DNA from: Candidatus Sumerlaeota bacterium
GTDB taxonomy: Bacteria > Sumerlaeota > Sumerlaeia > UBA8349
DNA: 45,140 nt
Assembly: GCA_016931035.1 (NCBI GenBank)
Contig: JAFGFN010000143.1
Span: 1-45,140 of the forward strand
Reading direction: 5' to 3'
In this document: in pieces, positions 9,002-18,107 of the stretch
How positions within the stretch are numbered: position 1 is the stretch's first letter
Layout of the letters: each line of letters starts with the position of its first letter
Made by a program: the position numbers and the translations under genes
Notes under the pieces: generated by a model
The model's input: the letters and a program-made list of their open reading frames with translations, nothing else
The model's database searches: none
Told to the model about the DNA's origin: nothing

Positions 9002-9820
9002 TCACTCTCCTTCCTGGGAGTTGACTTCTACGGGAAAGTCTTTGTCTTGAACGCGATAGACGACGGTGGAACCTTCGATCCTGGAAACGACGACTTCGGT
9101 CAGCTGCCGGGGAACCCGGTCGCCCACCCGAAGCATATAGGGACCGACCAGACACATCGGCTCGTAGGAATCGTAGAGGATCCCGACGGTATTCGCCTGC
9201 ACCCATCGGGGGAGTTTGGCTTGCTGCGTCTTGCGAGCGCCGCCTTCTCCCTCTTCGGCGCGCATCGCTTCGACTTGGTCGAGGAGGTTCTCGGCCGTGT
9301 CCACGTAGTCGGGATGCTGAGCCAGGTCGGTCATCACGCGCTGCAGCGCCGTCTCGGCCAGCGTCCAGTTCTTGGCTTTGATCGCTTCTTCGGCGATCGC
9401 CTTGAGCTCGTCGAACATCACGCGCGATCGCGTCCAGGGGATCAGCATCGGATCGATCGAATTCTCGGGCTGGTAAATGAAGGCGGGGTCCTCCCCCAGC
9501 AGGCGCTGGAACACGGGCGAGCCTTGGAGCACGGCCTCGGGGGTCAATTGGGTATTGATCTCGAGCTGCGACCCGAGAGTCGAGAGAGTCGCGCCGGTCT
9601 TCACCGCCTCGGACGGGAGAGGGGCGGGCGTCGGCGCCGTTTCCTCATCGGTTCCGGCCGTCATGGCGGCCGGTTCAACCGGTTCGACAACGTCGGCGGT
9701 CGCAGTGGTCGGGTCCGCGCTCTCCCGGGCCGTCGCAAACGCGCCGAGGAGCGCCAGGAGACCGAGGCCGGAGAGGATCGCCCTCCGGAAGCGTGGAACG
9801 CCGAATCGATAGGTCTTCAT
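9002..9820 (-). CDS. pilP: PilP-like type IV pilus assembly protein
   Basis: 272 aa, placed between pilO and pilQ, where PilP links the inner-membrane PilMNO platform to the secretin. Residues 1-35 form a signal sequence or N-terminal anchor, with no lipobox cysteine, unlike classical PilP lipoproteins. Then come a low-complexity Thr/Glu/Pro stretch (36-85), a helical region at about 130-205, and a C-terminal beta module (IEGSTVVYRVQDKDFPVEV) resembling the PilP/GspC homology region. The family call rests on gene order plus this C-terminal pattern; similarity is weak and the protein is longer than usual (about 170-200 aa). The ATG at 9820 has AAGGAG 10 bases upstream, so I prefer it to the upstream start at 9850. 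Confidence 0.75.
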   Translation of the reverse strand: MKTYRFGVPRFRRAILSGLGLLALLGAFATARESADPTTATADVVEPVEPAAMTAGTDEETAPTPAPLPSEAVKTGATLSTLGSQLEINTQLTPEAVLQGSPVFQRLLGEDPAFIYQPENSIDPMLIPWTRSRVMFDELKAIAEEAIKAKNWTLAETALQRVMTDLAQHPDYVDTAENLLDQVEAMRAEEGEGGARKTQQAKLPRWVQANTVGILYDSYEPMCLVGPYMLRVGDRVPRQLTEVVVSRIEGSTVVYRVQDKDFPVEVNSQEGE

Positions 9821-9856
9821 CAGGATCAAGCTCCTTATGGGTCGAAGCATAACGAA

Positions 9857-10417
9857 TCACTCGCCGACGAACATGAAGGTGGCGATGGTCAGGGTCGCCG
9901 GATGACGGCTGGGCGAACCAGGATTGTTCTGAATCAGAATCTTCTTCACCCGCATGAAGCGCTCGGGGTTCTCTTCAACCAAGTTGAGAAAGGAACCGAT
10001 CTCGTGATACTGGCCCGAGGCCTCGATGGTGTAGGGAATCTCGACGTAACGCGAGGAATAGACCCGGTTGTCGGCCTTGAGGCGGCGCGTCAAGACGCCG
10101 CTGCTCTTGAGAATCTCGCTCAGGGCGGTATAGAAGCCCGACGTCTCGGGCGAAGAGGGCAGACGCTTGGAGACCCGGTCCAGTTTCGCCTTGAGCTGGT
10201 CGGTCTGATCCTGCAACGCCCGGATTCTCCGGATATCGCCCAGTTTGCGGTCGAGTTCCGCGATCTTCTTCCTGGAATCCTCGGCGAATTTCTCGTTGCT
10301 CGCCATGGCGGGTTTCCACAGCGCGATCCAGAGATAAAAGAGAATGCCCAGAACGACCGCCCCCACCCCCGCGATGACGATCAAGGCTTTCTTTTGTTCC
10401 TGCGTCAGGTTCTCCAT
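9857..10417 (-). CDS. pilO: Type IV pilus inner-membrane protein PilO
   Basis: 186 aa. One TM helix (about residues 11-32, VIAGVGAVVLGILFYLWIAL), then a coiled coil (about 40-85) and a small ferredoxin-like periplasmic domain (about 90-186) with the typical YVEIPYTIEASGQYHEIGSF pattern. PilO pairs with PilN to form the inner-membrane alignment complex. The ATG follows GGAGG at 10 bases. Standard length and position. Confidence 0.9.
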   Translation of the reverse strand: MENLTQEQKKALIVIAGVGAVVLGILFYLWIALWKPAMASNEKFAEDSRKKIAELDRKLGDIRRIRALQDQTDQLKAKLDRVSKRLPSSPETSGFYTALSEILKSSGVLTRRLKADNRVYSSRYVEIPYTIEASGQYHEIGSFLNLVEENPERFMRVKKILIQNNPGSPSRHPATLTIATFMFVGE

Positions 10418-10490
10418 CTTTGAAGTGCCTCCGCGTTCGTATCCATACTAGGGAGAGCGTGGGCGAAACCCGCTCGGTTCTTCGGAGTCC

Positions 10491-11336
10491 TTATTCCTGG
10501 GGCGTCTCGACCCGTGTAGGCAGCTCCATGTCGAACTCCCACACCTGGACGCCGTCGAGCGCCGCGTCCTGCATCAGTATCTCGTCCTTGTCGATGTCGC
10601 CGTAGACGAGTTCGGAGAAACCGTCCATGAACCGGCGAGTCTGGTTCTTGCGGTTCTCCTGTTCGTAAACCTTGAGCGCATTCTCGAATTTCAGCATTCG
10701 GTCGAACCGCTCGTTCTTGTCCTCGCCGATCGCGGCCGCCTTGAGCCTCAGCGTCTGCTTGATTTGGGGTTTCATGATCTTTTCGGGTTCTTTGTCCTCT
10801 TGCGACGAGGATCCCGATCTTCCGGAACCCCGCTCGCTCCGGTTGGCCCTTTGCCGGCTCTCCCAATCCCGGCGATTCGCCTTGGAGCGCTCGGTCTCGA
10901 CCATCTTGGTTTCCTCCGCCACTTCCAAGCGGGTGATGAACACGCCCTCGGGGAGGAGCCTGGCGAGCATGTTCAGTTTTTCCGACCAGAGCAGGCGATT
11001 CTCGGGCATCAGAGAATTGAGGATCTCTTCCTGTATCTTGAGCCGGTCCCACAGCCGAAGGAGTTCCCGGGACTCCTCCTCCTGTCGGCGGATCTTGTCT
11101 TCGCGTTCCTGGATGGCCGTTCGAGCTTGCTGCGCCTTGTCTTTCGCGGCCGCGTAGGTCTTCCAGTTGCTGTTGACGAGATAGCCGACCACGGCAATCA
11201 CGACGATGAGCCAAGCCACCACGAGGAAGTTGCCCAGAGCGGGAGTGGGAGGACCGGCCGCGGTGGCCGCGGCGGCGGCCTTGGCGCGTCCTCGTCGGCC
11301 CCTCAGTTCGGAAGGAAGCAGGTTGATACGGATCAT
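10491..11336 (-). CDS. pilN: Type IV pilus assembly protein PilN
   Basis: 281 aa. The cytoplasmic start MIRINLLPSE is the diagnostic PilN motif that binds PilM. One TM helix at about 40-60 (FLVVAWLIVVIAVVGYLV) leads into a coiled coil and a periplasmic domain. It is longer than most PilN proteins (about 180-210 aa). The extra length is a charged Arg/Ser/Glu-rich insertion at about residues 150-195 (for example SERGSGRSGSSSQEDKEPEK). The start is 5 bases after the pilM stop, so translation is probably coupled. Confidence 0.92.
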   Translation of the reverse strand: MIRINLLPSELRGRRGRAKAAAAATAAGPPTPALGNFLVVAWLIVVIAVVGYLVNSNWKTYAAAKDKAQQARTAIQEREDKIRRQEEESRELLRLWDRLKIQEEILNSLMPENRLLWSEKLNMLARLLPEGVFITRLEVAEETKMVETERSKANRRDWESRQRANRSERGSGRSGSSSQEDKEPEKIMKPQIKQTLRLKAAAIGEDKNERFDRMLKFENALKVYEQENRKNQTRRFMDGFSELVYGDIDKDEILMQDAALDGVQVWEFDMELPTRVETPQE

Positions 11337-11341
11337 TGTGT

Positions 11342-12505
11342 CTAACCCATCACCTTTCTCAAGGCCAGGCCGATGCCGACACTGAGCATATGCCTGCTCT
11401 CTCGCAGAGTGTCGGCATTGAGATTCTTGCCTGTCACAGGAATGGATCGAAGTGGGTCGATGATCTCGACCGGCAGCTGCAATTCGCGTTGGATGAAGGC
11501 GTCCAGCCCTCGCATGCTCGCCGATCCGCCGCCGATGACGACCCGCGAGACCGTCTTGCCCCCCGACTGGTTCTCAAAGAATTGGATCGAACGGCGAATC
11601 TCGCCGATGAGGTTGTTCAGCGTGTTGCGAATCGCGCGATCGGCTTGCGCGTCCTTGGCCGACAGCGTCGAGGGAGGTCCGACCGGGGGCGAACCCGGCT
11701 GCGCCGAATCTCCCGCACCCTGGGCCGGCCCTTCGGAAGCGGGGCCCGCCTCGCGCGCCGCCAGGGGCCCGACTCCGCGGTCGATCTTCACCGTCTCGGC
11801 CTGGGAAATCGGAACCTCGAGCCGCTGCTGGATCGCGGCGGTGATCGTGTTGCCGCCGATGGAAATATCGCGCGAGAAGCGGGGCATTCCCGCCAGATAG
11901 ACCGAGATGCTCGTGATGTCGCCGCCGATGTTGACCAAACCGACCACTTCTTGCGGATCGGGGCTGTAGTTGACTTCGAAGCAATTCAGGAAGGCGAACG
12001 AGTCCACGTCGATCAACGTCGGCGTCACGCCGGCCTCGCGCACCAACGCCACGTGGTCGTTGATCAGGTCTTTGCGCGCGCAGACGACCAGGACGTCGAT
12101 CCGCCGCGTGTCGCCTTGAGCGGAATGACCGATGATGGCCGAGTCGATGTTGACGTCTTCGATACGGAACGGGATGTATTCCTCGGCTTCCCAACGCAAG
12201 GCGTTGGCCAGCTCTTCCTCGGGCATTTCGGGCAGCTGGATGTAACGGACGATGATCGATTCGCCCGCGACGGCGCTCACGATCTGGTTGGCGGTGATGC
12301 CCGCTTCGGAAAAAGCGCGGCGTACTGCCTGCACGACGGCTTGTCGCTGGTCGTCGGGCGACGAGGGTTTCTCGCCCTTGGCGTAGATTTCGCTCACGCC
12401 GAATCGTTCGAGTTCGATGTTCTTGCCGGTTTTCTTGAGCTGGACGGCCTTGACGTAGCGCGAACCTATGTCCAGGCCCACGGCCGGGCGGGACCAAAAA
12501 GCCAT
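11342..12505 (-). CDS. pilM: Type IV pilus assembly ATPase-fold protein PilM
   Basis: 387 aa, actin/FtsA-like cytoplasmic protein that recruits PilN. The nucleotide-binding phosphate-1 motif is VGLDIGSRYVKAVQL at 9-23; the family signature LPEMPEEELANALRWEAEEYIP region spans about 91-112; the phosphate-2 region is GLVNIGGDITSISVYL; the adenosine loop is VVIGGGSASMRGLD at 322-335. An unusual Gly/Ala/Pro-rich insertion lies at about 246-287 (GPASEGPAQGAGDSAQPGSP). I chose the ATG at 12505 because AGGGGA lies about 8 bases upstream and the protein then begins like other PilM; the frame can be extended to 12547. First recognised gene of the operon. Confidence 0.93.
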   Translation of the reverse strand: MAFWSRPAVGLDIGSRYVKAVQLKKTGKNIELERFGVSEIYAKGEKPSSPDDQRQAVVQAVRRAFSEAGITANQIVSAVAGESIIVRYIQLPEMPEEELANALRWEAEEYIPFRIEDVNIDSAIIGHSAQGDTRRIDVLVVCARKDLINDHVALVREAGVTPTLIDVDSFAFLNCFEVNYSPDPQEVVGLVNIGGDITSISVYLAGMPRFSRDISIGGNTITAAIQQRLEVPISQAETVKIDRGVGPLAAREAGPASEGPAQGAGDSAQPGSPPVGPPSTLSAKDAQADRAIRNTLNNLIGEIRRSIQFFENQSGGKTVSRVVIGGGSASMRGLDAFIQRELQLPVEIIDPLRSIPVTGKNLNADTLRESRHMLSVGIGLALRKVMG

Positions 12506-12543
12506 GGCACTTTCCCCTTTCGACTTGCAACCAACGGACGGCG

Positions 12544-12684
12544 TCAACGAGCTGCTAGGAACAGGAACACTGGCAAAACTACGATCAGCAGAACAGTCGC
12601 AATGTACGGACCCACGGGATTCGGACCAGGAAAGTATTGTCCAAAAGGCCCTTTGGAGCGCGAGAAGACCTCACGCCAGTTTCC
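12544..12684 (-). other. Startless 46-codon open frame with a membrane segment, upstream of pilM
   Basis: On the minus strand this stop-bounded frame encodes a peptide that looks real: a hydrophilic start (REVFSRSKGPFGQYFPGP) and then one strong TM segment (GPYIATVLLIVVLPVFLFLA) ending in a positive residue. It has no good start codon. In the same frame, just upstream, are GGGAGG, 8 bases, then GTG, TAA and TAG. It ends 38 bases before the pilM start. It could be a broken small membrane-protein gene, a leader with a start-stop element, or a base-calling problem. Confidence 0.3.
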
Positions 12685-12901
12685 CTATTACACGAGACGC
12701 ACCTCCCAACGCAAGTAAAAAATGCACATAAGTTGAGTTACGTCAGTGTCATTGTAGCGAGTCGCCCGTGAACTCGGGCAGACGTACATCTCTCCGCGGA
12801 CGTCGCCGAACGGCAAACGGCGACCTCCAACTCTATCCTTCGGCATCTTTTCCGAGAACTTGAATGGTCCGTCGGGCAGGAAAAAGATTCCGCCGGTGGG
12901 G
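12685..12901. other. Intergenic region upstream of the pil operon
   Basis: Spacer between the kinase gene's terminator and the pil operon. No gene seen. A TACAAT hexamer on the minus strand near 12755-12760 could be a -10 box for the pil operon but lacks a good -35. A small hairpin (gcccg/cgggc) lies at about 12766-12781. Confidence 0.3.
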
Positions 12902-12942
12902 AAAAAGGCGCGCGACTCTCGACGCGAGGAGCGGGCGCGCGC
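12902..12942 (-). terminator. Probable terminator of the kinase gene
   Basis: On the minus strand a GC stem (arms 12936-12942 and 12908-12914) with a nested small stem at 12917-12927 is followed by CTTTTT. It begins 10 bases after the kinase stop codon. Confidence 0.55.
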
Positions 12943-12951
12943 GAGGCGCCG

Positions 12952-15900
12952 CTAGGCTTTCTCTTCGCTCTGGGCCTCGGAGATCTTTCCCAACATCTCG
13001 ATGATCTCGTCGAACCCGGACCAACGCTCCTCGGCGCTCTTGCGAAGGCATTTCATGACGATCTCGCCGAGAACGGGGTGGACGTTCTCCAAGGGAGGCG
13101 CCTCGACGTGAAGATGCTGGTACGACAGGTCGCCTTGGTTGAACGGAGGAGTCCCGCTGATCAATTCGTAGAGAAGCACTCCGTAGGAGTATATGTCGGC
13201 CCGGCGGTCGCATGGCTCGCCGCGCACCTGCTCGGGACTCATGTAGAGCGGTGTGCCGACGGACGTGCCGGTCTTGGTCTGGTCGTCCTGAGTGATGGCT
13301 TTGGAGATCCCGAAATCCGTCACTTTCACGTCGCCCTGCTCGGTGAGCATGATGTTGGCCGGCTTGAGATCGCGATGAATCAGGCCCGAGCGGTGGGCGT
13401 AGGACATCGCCTCCGCAATCTGGCGGGCGAACTTCAGGATCGTGTCGAACGTGACCTGGAGGTCGTGTGCGTGGATCACCTGACGCAACGTCCCGCCGGG
13501 AACGTACTCCATCGAGATGTACTTGCGTTCCTGCTCTTCTCCGATGTCGTGTATCCGCACGATGTGGTCGTGGGCGAGACGGCGGGCCGACCGCGCCTCG
13601 AGACGGAATCGGCGCAAAGCCTCGGGGTTCGTCAGGAGGTTCTCCGGCAGGATCTTGAGCGCCACGATCTCGTCCAACTCGTTGTCGTGAGCCCGGTACA
13701 CCGTACTCATCGCGCCGCGGCCGATTTCCTCGAGCAGGTCGTAGCGATGGCGCGCACCCGAGGGGTCGACAAGCAGCGTGCGTGTGCGGTCGATACCCAG
13801 GGGTTGAGTCTCGCCCGTAAGTTGAATGCCCGAGGTGTGGGTCAGGTGGTTGATGCGGTCGGCCACGTCCAGGTAGGCCGCGTCCACGGCGTAGATTCTT
13901 TGATAGGCGGTCTTGGCCGCGGCGGGGTTGTTGAGGGTCTCGAACTGCTTGCCCAGATTGTAGAGAATCGGTTTGGTTTCCGCGTCCACGGCGACGTTCT
14001 GGAACTCTTGAAGCGACAGGTCGTACATTCTCTTGAGAAAGAAGCATTCGGCCAGGTACCGGGTCGATTGCTTCTCCAAGGAGGACTCCTGACGCGTCTT
14101 CTGAAAACAGCCGACGGCCGCGTCGTAGTCTTCGATCTTCATCAGAATCCGGCCCAGAGCGAATCGCAGGCCGGCGCTCTCCTCGTGCGAAAGCAGGTCG
14201 CCGTAGACCCGGGCCAGAAGACGGCGCGCGCCGTCGTGCTCCGGATCGGCCGCCAGGATCGTCTCCAGGGCCGTTCTGGCCTCGGCGTTGTTGCCTTGGC
14301 GTTTGAGCATGTAGGCCCGGCCCAAAAGCGCCGTTGTGTGCGAGGGCTCGTCCTTGAGAATGCGATCGTACACGGCCAGAATCCGTTGGTTCTCGAGCGA
14401 GTCCAACTCGTAGATTTCTTCCGTCACGGCCAGAATCTCGTCGAACCGCTTGAGAAAGAGCAGCACCTGAACGTGAAGCCACCGCGCGGGCATCGAATCG
14501 CGCCCCTTGAGCGATTTGACGGTCGACACGATCCGGTCGAGAATGGCGTCGGCCCGCTCGGGACTCGCACCGATCACTTGGTGGAAACAGCTCGCCGCTT
14601 CGGCCCACTTCATGAAAGCCAACGCGTGTTCTCCGGCGGCGAACGCCAACAACGGATCGTCCGGAGCATTGACGCGAGCCCGGGAGATTATCTCGCACAT
14701 CTCCTCGGAACGATCGTCCATGAGCGCGTAGTTGTGGGCCAGTCCCGCCAGAGCTTGATTGTCGTTCGGGTTGGCGGCCAAGACCTCCTTGTAGTGGTCG
14801 ACGGCCTTGCTGAACTCCTTGAGATTGGAGTGGGCCTCAGCCAGCAAGCGTTGGATTTCCGAATCGCCGGGCGCTTGCTCGTGCAGAGGATCGAGAACGC
14901 GGGCGACCGCCTCGAAACGTTCTTGCGACATGTAGATCTTGGCGAGGTGCAGCCCCCACGCGACGGACGACGGATCCGCCGCCGTCAGCCGCTCGAAGAG
15001 GTCGGCGAAGACGACATCGTAGCGCTTCTCCTCCACCAGAATGTCCCCCAGCAGAGGGGGGAGCCCCGGCATGTCGGGATCGAGACCGTAGGCCCGGATC
15101 AGAACGTCGCGAGCGCCCGGCGTCTTCTCGCCCGCCGTCACATAGATGCGGGCAAGAGCGAGGACTTCCTCTTCGCACAAGGACCGGGTTGCGGCCAGAG
15201 ACTCGAGCGCCTTGCGGGCCAGGCCGGTTCGTTCCCAGTTCGAAGCGGCGGCGGCCACCGAACTCAGGAAACGCGAGTCGTTAAGGTTGGTTTCGACGGC
15301 CTGGGCGATCCGCGCCGCCGTTTCGTCGTCGATGCCGGGTTTCTCCAGGTCCATCTGCGCGACGATTCGCAGGAGAAGCGAATCGCCCGGATGATGGCCG
15401 AAGGCTTTGAGATAGATGCCGCGCGACTCCGCTCCCATGTCGCCTTGTTGCCACAAGCACCAGGCACAGACGAGCAGTGCGGTCGGGTTCTCCGGCTCGA
15501 CGGACAACGTCTTGCGCGCCGCGTCCACGGCTCGCTCCGGGTCTCCCTCGCGGAACGCGGCGGCGGCGATTTCCTGGTTCGCCACCGGCGAATCGGGTTT
15601 GAGCCGCGACAGGCGGCGGAACGCGTCTTGCGCTTTCGGGTCCTGCTGCATTCCCGCGCGGACATAGGACTTCGCCAGCGCCTCGACAATTGCCGCGTCG
15701 TCCGGGCGCTGTCTCGCCACCAGCTCGAACACGGGCAGATGGCGCACGGTCAGCTGGTCCAGGTCGATATAGACGCGGGCGAGCGCTTCGAACAGGTCGC
15801 CGCTGCGATTCCCCTGCTTGTAGGACTCCTCGAGATACCTCCGCGCCACGCGCGCGTTGCCTTGCCGGTAATGTATCCGTCCGAGCGCCAGGTTGAACGG

Positions 15901-17946
15901 AGCGGGAGACGTCGATTCCTTGCGCGCCATCTCGAAAACGGGAACCACGTCCGGATCGAGGCGGTTCTCCTCGAGGTAGAGATCGGCCAGCGTCAGCGCT
16001 ACGTCGAGCGTGGACGGTCGGACACGGTGAGCTCTCTCGAACGTCGCCGTCATGCCCGCGGGAACGACTCTGACCTGTTGGCAGATGCGCGCGAGGTGGG
16101 CGATGACGCGCATCTGCATCCCCTTGTGCAGACGCATGTGTCGTTCGAACGCGTCGAGCAGAAGCTCCTTTTCCCCACGCCCGGCCATCTCCCTCGTCCG
16201 TCGGATCAGAGAGAACGTGGCCCAGGCGCGCCATAGGATGTAGAGAACGACGATCGCGACCACAAGGACCACGGCCCGCGTAATCAGGCGCGAGAATCGG
16301 TGCAATCGGGCTTCGGCGTCTTTCTCGATATCGAGGGCGTCGCGGTTGCGCGGGTTGAACTTGAGCACGAACGCGGCCATCTCGAGCGCCTGGTCGGCGT
16401 CGCCTTCTTCGTACACTCTGGCCGCGTCCTCCAGGCGCCGATTCAGAATGATCTTCTGAGACTGTCTCTCCTCGGCCTTCTCCGACTCGTAGATCGAGGG
16501 ACGCCCGCCGCCATGCATGCAGCTGCCGCCGCGCGTCGGCCAAAGAACCGTCCCCGACTCCACGAGCAGCGACGTGGCGACCATCGTGACGGAACGATCC
16601 AGATGTTGAACGAAAACGTCGATTCGCCCGTCTTTGTCCGCGTCGAGGACGAGCGGACTCGTGAAACCCAGGGGCCCCACTTTGGCCGAGAAAGCGTGAC
16701 CGGCTTCGCCGTGGCGCCTGAGATTGATGAGATGGAGGGTGTCGCGTGCGTCGCCGATCGCCACGAACGGCTCTTCCTCCGAGGTCGCGAACGGAGCGCA
16801 AGGCGTCGCGAGATCCTCGATAGCGGCGTACTTCGTGAAACCGGGTAGAGCGTCGATCCGCCCGCCGGGGGCCGACTGTCCGCGCAGAAGGCGGCCGTCG
16901 AGAACCATGATCTGTGTGCTGCTGTTGAGAATCACGTCGAGCGCGCCGTCTCCATTCGCATCGAGAAGAGCCGGGGAAGTGGACGCTTGTTGCAGGCAAT
17001 CGACGGGATACCGGAGGAAGAGGCTGAGCGGCTTGAGCGAGGGAGCGTCCTCCGAAGCGTCGATTCTCGCGACCACGAACTGGCGTTGCGGGTCGGACCA
17101 CAGAACCTTGCGGGCCAGACCGTCGGCATCTTCCCACACCGCGGCCGTCGAGGAGATGAGGCGCTCGTAGTTCGCGGGCGTGTAGACCTTGGGAGCCTCG
17201 TCGGGGAACCGCGTGTCGGCGAAAACGATGTTCTGCCCATTGCTCACAAACACCACACCGTAGACGCCCAAGCCCAACCGGGGTCCGGCGAACCGCATGA
17301 CGGCGGGAGGCTGTATACTCATCTCTTTCGGATCGCCGATCGGGCGACCGCTCCATCGGTCCTGGATCGATCCCTTCTCGTCCCTGCAGATGTTGACCAG
17401 TCGGCGGTCTTCCCTCACCGCGACGAGCGAGTCCAGGTCGGACGGGGTAAGAGCGGGGAGAAGACTGGGGGCCAGCGTGAACGCCGGCCCGGTAAGATTG
17501 GGGGGCTCAGGCAAACGGACGTTGAGAAGAACCTCGCCCGACGCCGCCGCCAGCACGTGAACGCGGCCGTCTTGATGAAGGAACGCCGCCTCGACGGGAG
17601 ACGGATTGACGAATTGGCCGACGACGGGCGACAGCGTCGGCGTCCCGTCTAGGACCGTATGCCACAGCACGCGCCCCGTGGAGGCCTTGACCAGATAGAC
17701 GTCTCCGCTCGATCCCGAGATGAGAATCTCGTTCTCGCCGTCCAGGTCGAAGTCCCCGCAAACGGCCTCGTTGAACACGTCGATTTGGAGCGCGTTGCGC
17801 CAAAGCGTTCGAGCCGTCGGCGCCTGCGCCGCTGAGCGCCCCGGCGCGCCCCAGGCGAGAACCAGGACCCAAAGGACCGGAACGAGAATAGTGGTTCGAT
17901 GAGGGCGCACCGGACTGCTTTCCGTCAAGTCTTGTCTTCCCGGCAA
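12952..17946 (-). CDS. Membrane Ser/Thr protein kinase with FG-GAP ectodomain and TPR region
   Basis: 1664 aa. Signal-like N-terminus (about 20-45, ILVPVLWVLVLAWGAP); a periplasmic PQQ/FG-GAP-type beta-propeller at about 45-500 with Ca-binding-like DFDLDGENEI, DANGDGALDV and DADKDGRIDV; one TM helix at about 552-575 (AVVLVVAIVVLYILW); a long TPR array at about 600-1380; and a Hanks-type kinase at about 1398-1655. The kinase is complete: IGRGAMSTVY glycine loop, Lys1431 in VALKILPE, HRDLKPAN near 1520, DFGIS near 1543, and SVGTPLYMSPEQ. It should phosphorylate Ser/Thr on cytoplasmic partners. The kinase at the C-terminus, behind a sensor-TM-TPR module, is the reverse of the common bacterial layout. 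The start is uncertain: TTG 17946, TTG 17928 and GTG 17910 are all possible; GTG 17910 gives the neatest signal peptide. Confidence 0.92.
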   Translation of the reverse strand: MPGRQDLTESSPVRPHRTTILVPVLWVLVLAWGAPGRSAAQAPTARTLWRNALQIDVFNEAVCGDFDLDGENEILISGSSGDVYLVKASTGRVLWHTVLDGTPTLSPVVGQFVNPSPVEAAFLHQDGRVHVLAAASGEVLLNVRLPEPPNLTGPAFTLAPSLLPALTPSDLDSLVAVREDRRLVNICRDEKGSIQDRWSGRPIGDPKEMSIQPPAVMRFAGPRLGLGVYGVVFVSNGQNIVFADTRFPDEAPKVYTPANYERLISSTAAVWEDADGLARKVLWSDPQRQFVVARIDASEDAPSLKPLSLFLRYPVDCLQQASTSPALLDANGDGALDVILNSSTQIMVLDGRLLRGQSAPGGRIDALPGFTKYAAIEDLATPCAPFATSEEEPFVAIGDARDTLHLINLRRHGEAGHAFSAKVGPLGFTSPLVLDADKDGRIDVFVQHLDRSVTMVATSLLVESGTVLWPTRGGSCMHGGGRPSIYESEKAEERQSQKIILNRRLEDAARVYEEGDADQALEMAAFVLKFNPRNRDALDIEKDAEARLHRFSRLITRAVVLVVAIVVLYILWRAWATFSLIRRTREMAGRGEKELLLDAFERHMRLHKGMQMRVIAHLARICQQVRVVPAGMTATFERAHRVRPSTLDVALTLADLYLEENRLDPDVVPVFEMARKESTSPAPFNLALGRIHYRQGNARVARRYLEESYKQGNRSGDLFEALARVYIDLDQLTVRHLPVFELVARQRPDDAAIVEALAKSYVRAGMQQDPKAQDAFRRLSRLKPDSPVANQEIAAAAFREGDPERAVDAARKTLSVEPENPTALLVCAWCLWQQGDMGAESRGIYLKAFGHHPGDSLLLRIVAQMDLEKPGIDDETAARIAQAVETNLNDSRFLSSVAAAASNWERTGLARKALESLAATRSLCEEEVLALARIYVTAGEKTPGARDVLIRAYGLDPDMPGLPPLLGDILVEEKRYDVVFADLFERLTAADPSSVAWGLHLAKIYMSQERFEAVARVLDPLHEQAPGDSEIQRLLAEAHSNLKEFSKAVDHYKEVLAANPNDNQALAGLAHNYALMDDRSEEMCEIISRARVNAPDDPLLAFAAGEHALAFMKWAEAASCFHQVIGASPERADAILDRIVSTVKSLKGRDSMPARWLHVQVLLFLKRFDEILAVTEEIYELDSLENQRILAVYDRILKDEPSHTTALLGRAYMLKRQGNNAEARTALETILAADPEHDGARRLLARVYGDLLSHEESAGLRFALGRILMKIEDYDAAVGCFQKTRQESSLEKQSTRYLAECFFLKRMYDLSLQEFQNVAVDAETKPILYNLGKQFETLNNPAAAKTAYQRIYAVDAAYLDVADRINHLTHTSGIQLTGETQPLGIDRTRTLLVDPSGARHRYDLLEEIGRGAMSTVYRAHDNELDEIVALKILPENLLTNPEALRRFRLEARSARRLAHDHIVRIHDIGEEQERKYISMEYVPGGTLRQVIHAHDLQVTFDTILKFARQIAEAMSYAHRSGLIHRDLKPANIMLTEQGDVKVTDFGISKAITQDDQTKTGTSVGTPLYMSPEQVRGEPCDRRADIYSYGVLLYELISGTPPFNQGDLSYQHLHVEAPPLENVHPVLGEIVMKCLRKSAEERWSGFDEIIEMLGKISEAQSEEKA

Positions 17947-18107
17947 GAAGTCGCGCTACGGTAAAGCGTTTTCTCTCGGCCTGCAATCTCCCGGCATCCG
18001 GCTCGCGCGACCCCGAAGCCCCACGCGCCACACCCCTCGCCCGCGCGGACCGCCGGCGCGGCGAACCGCACCGAGCGCCCGCGTCTTGCGATGGGCGGTC
18101 ATCGGTC

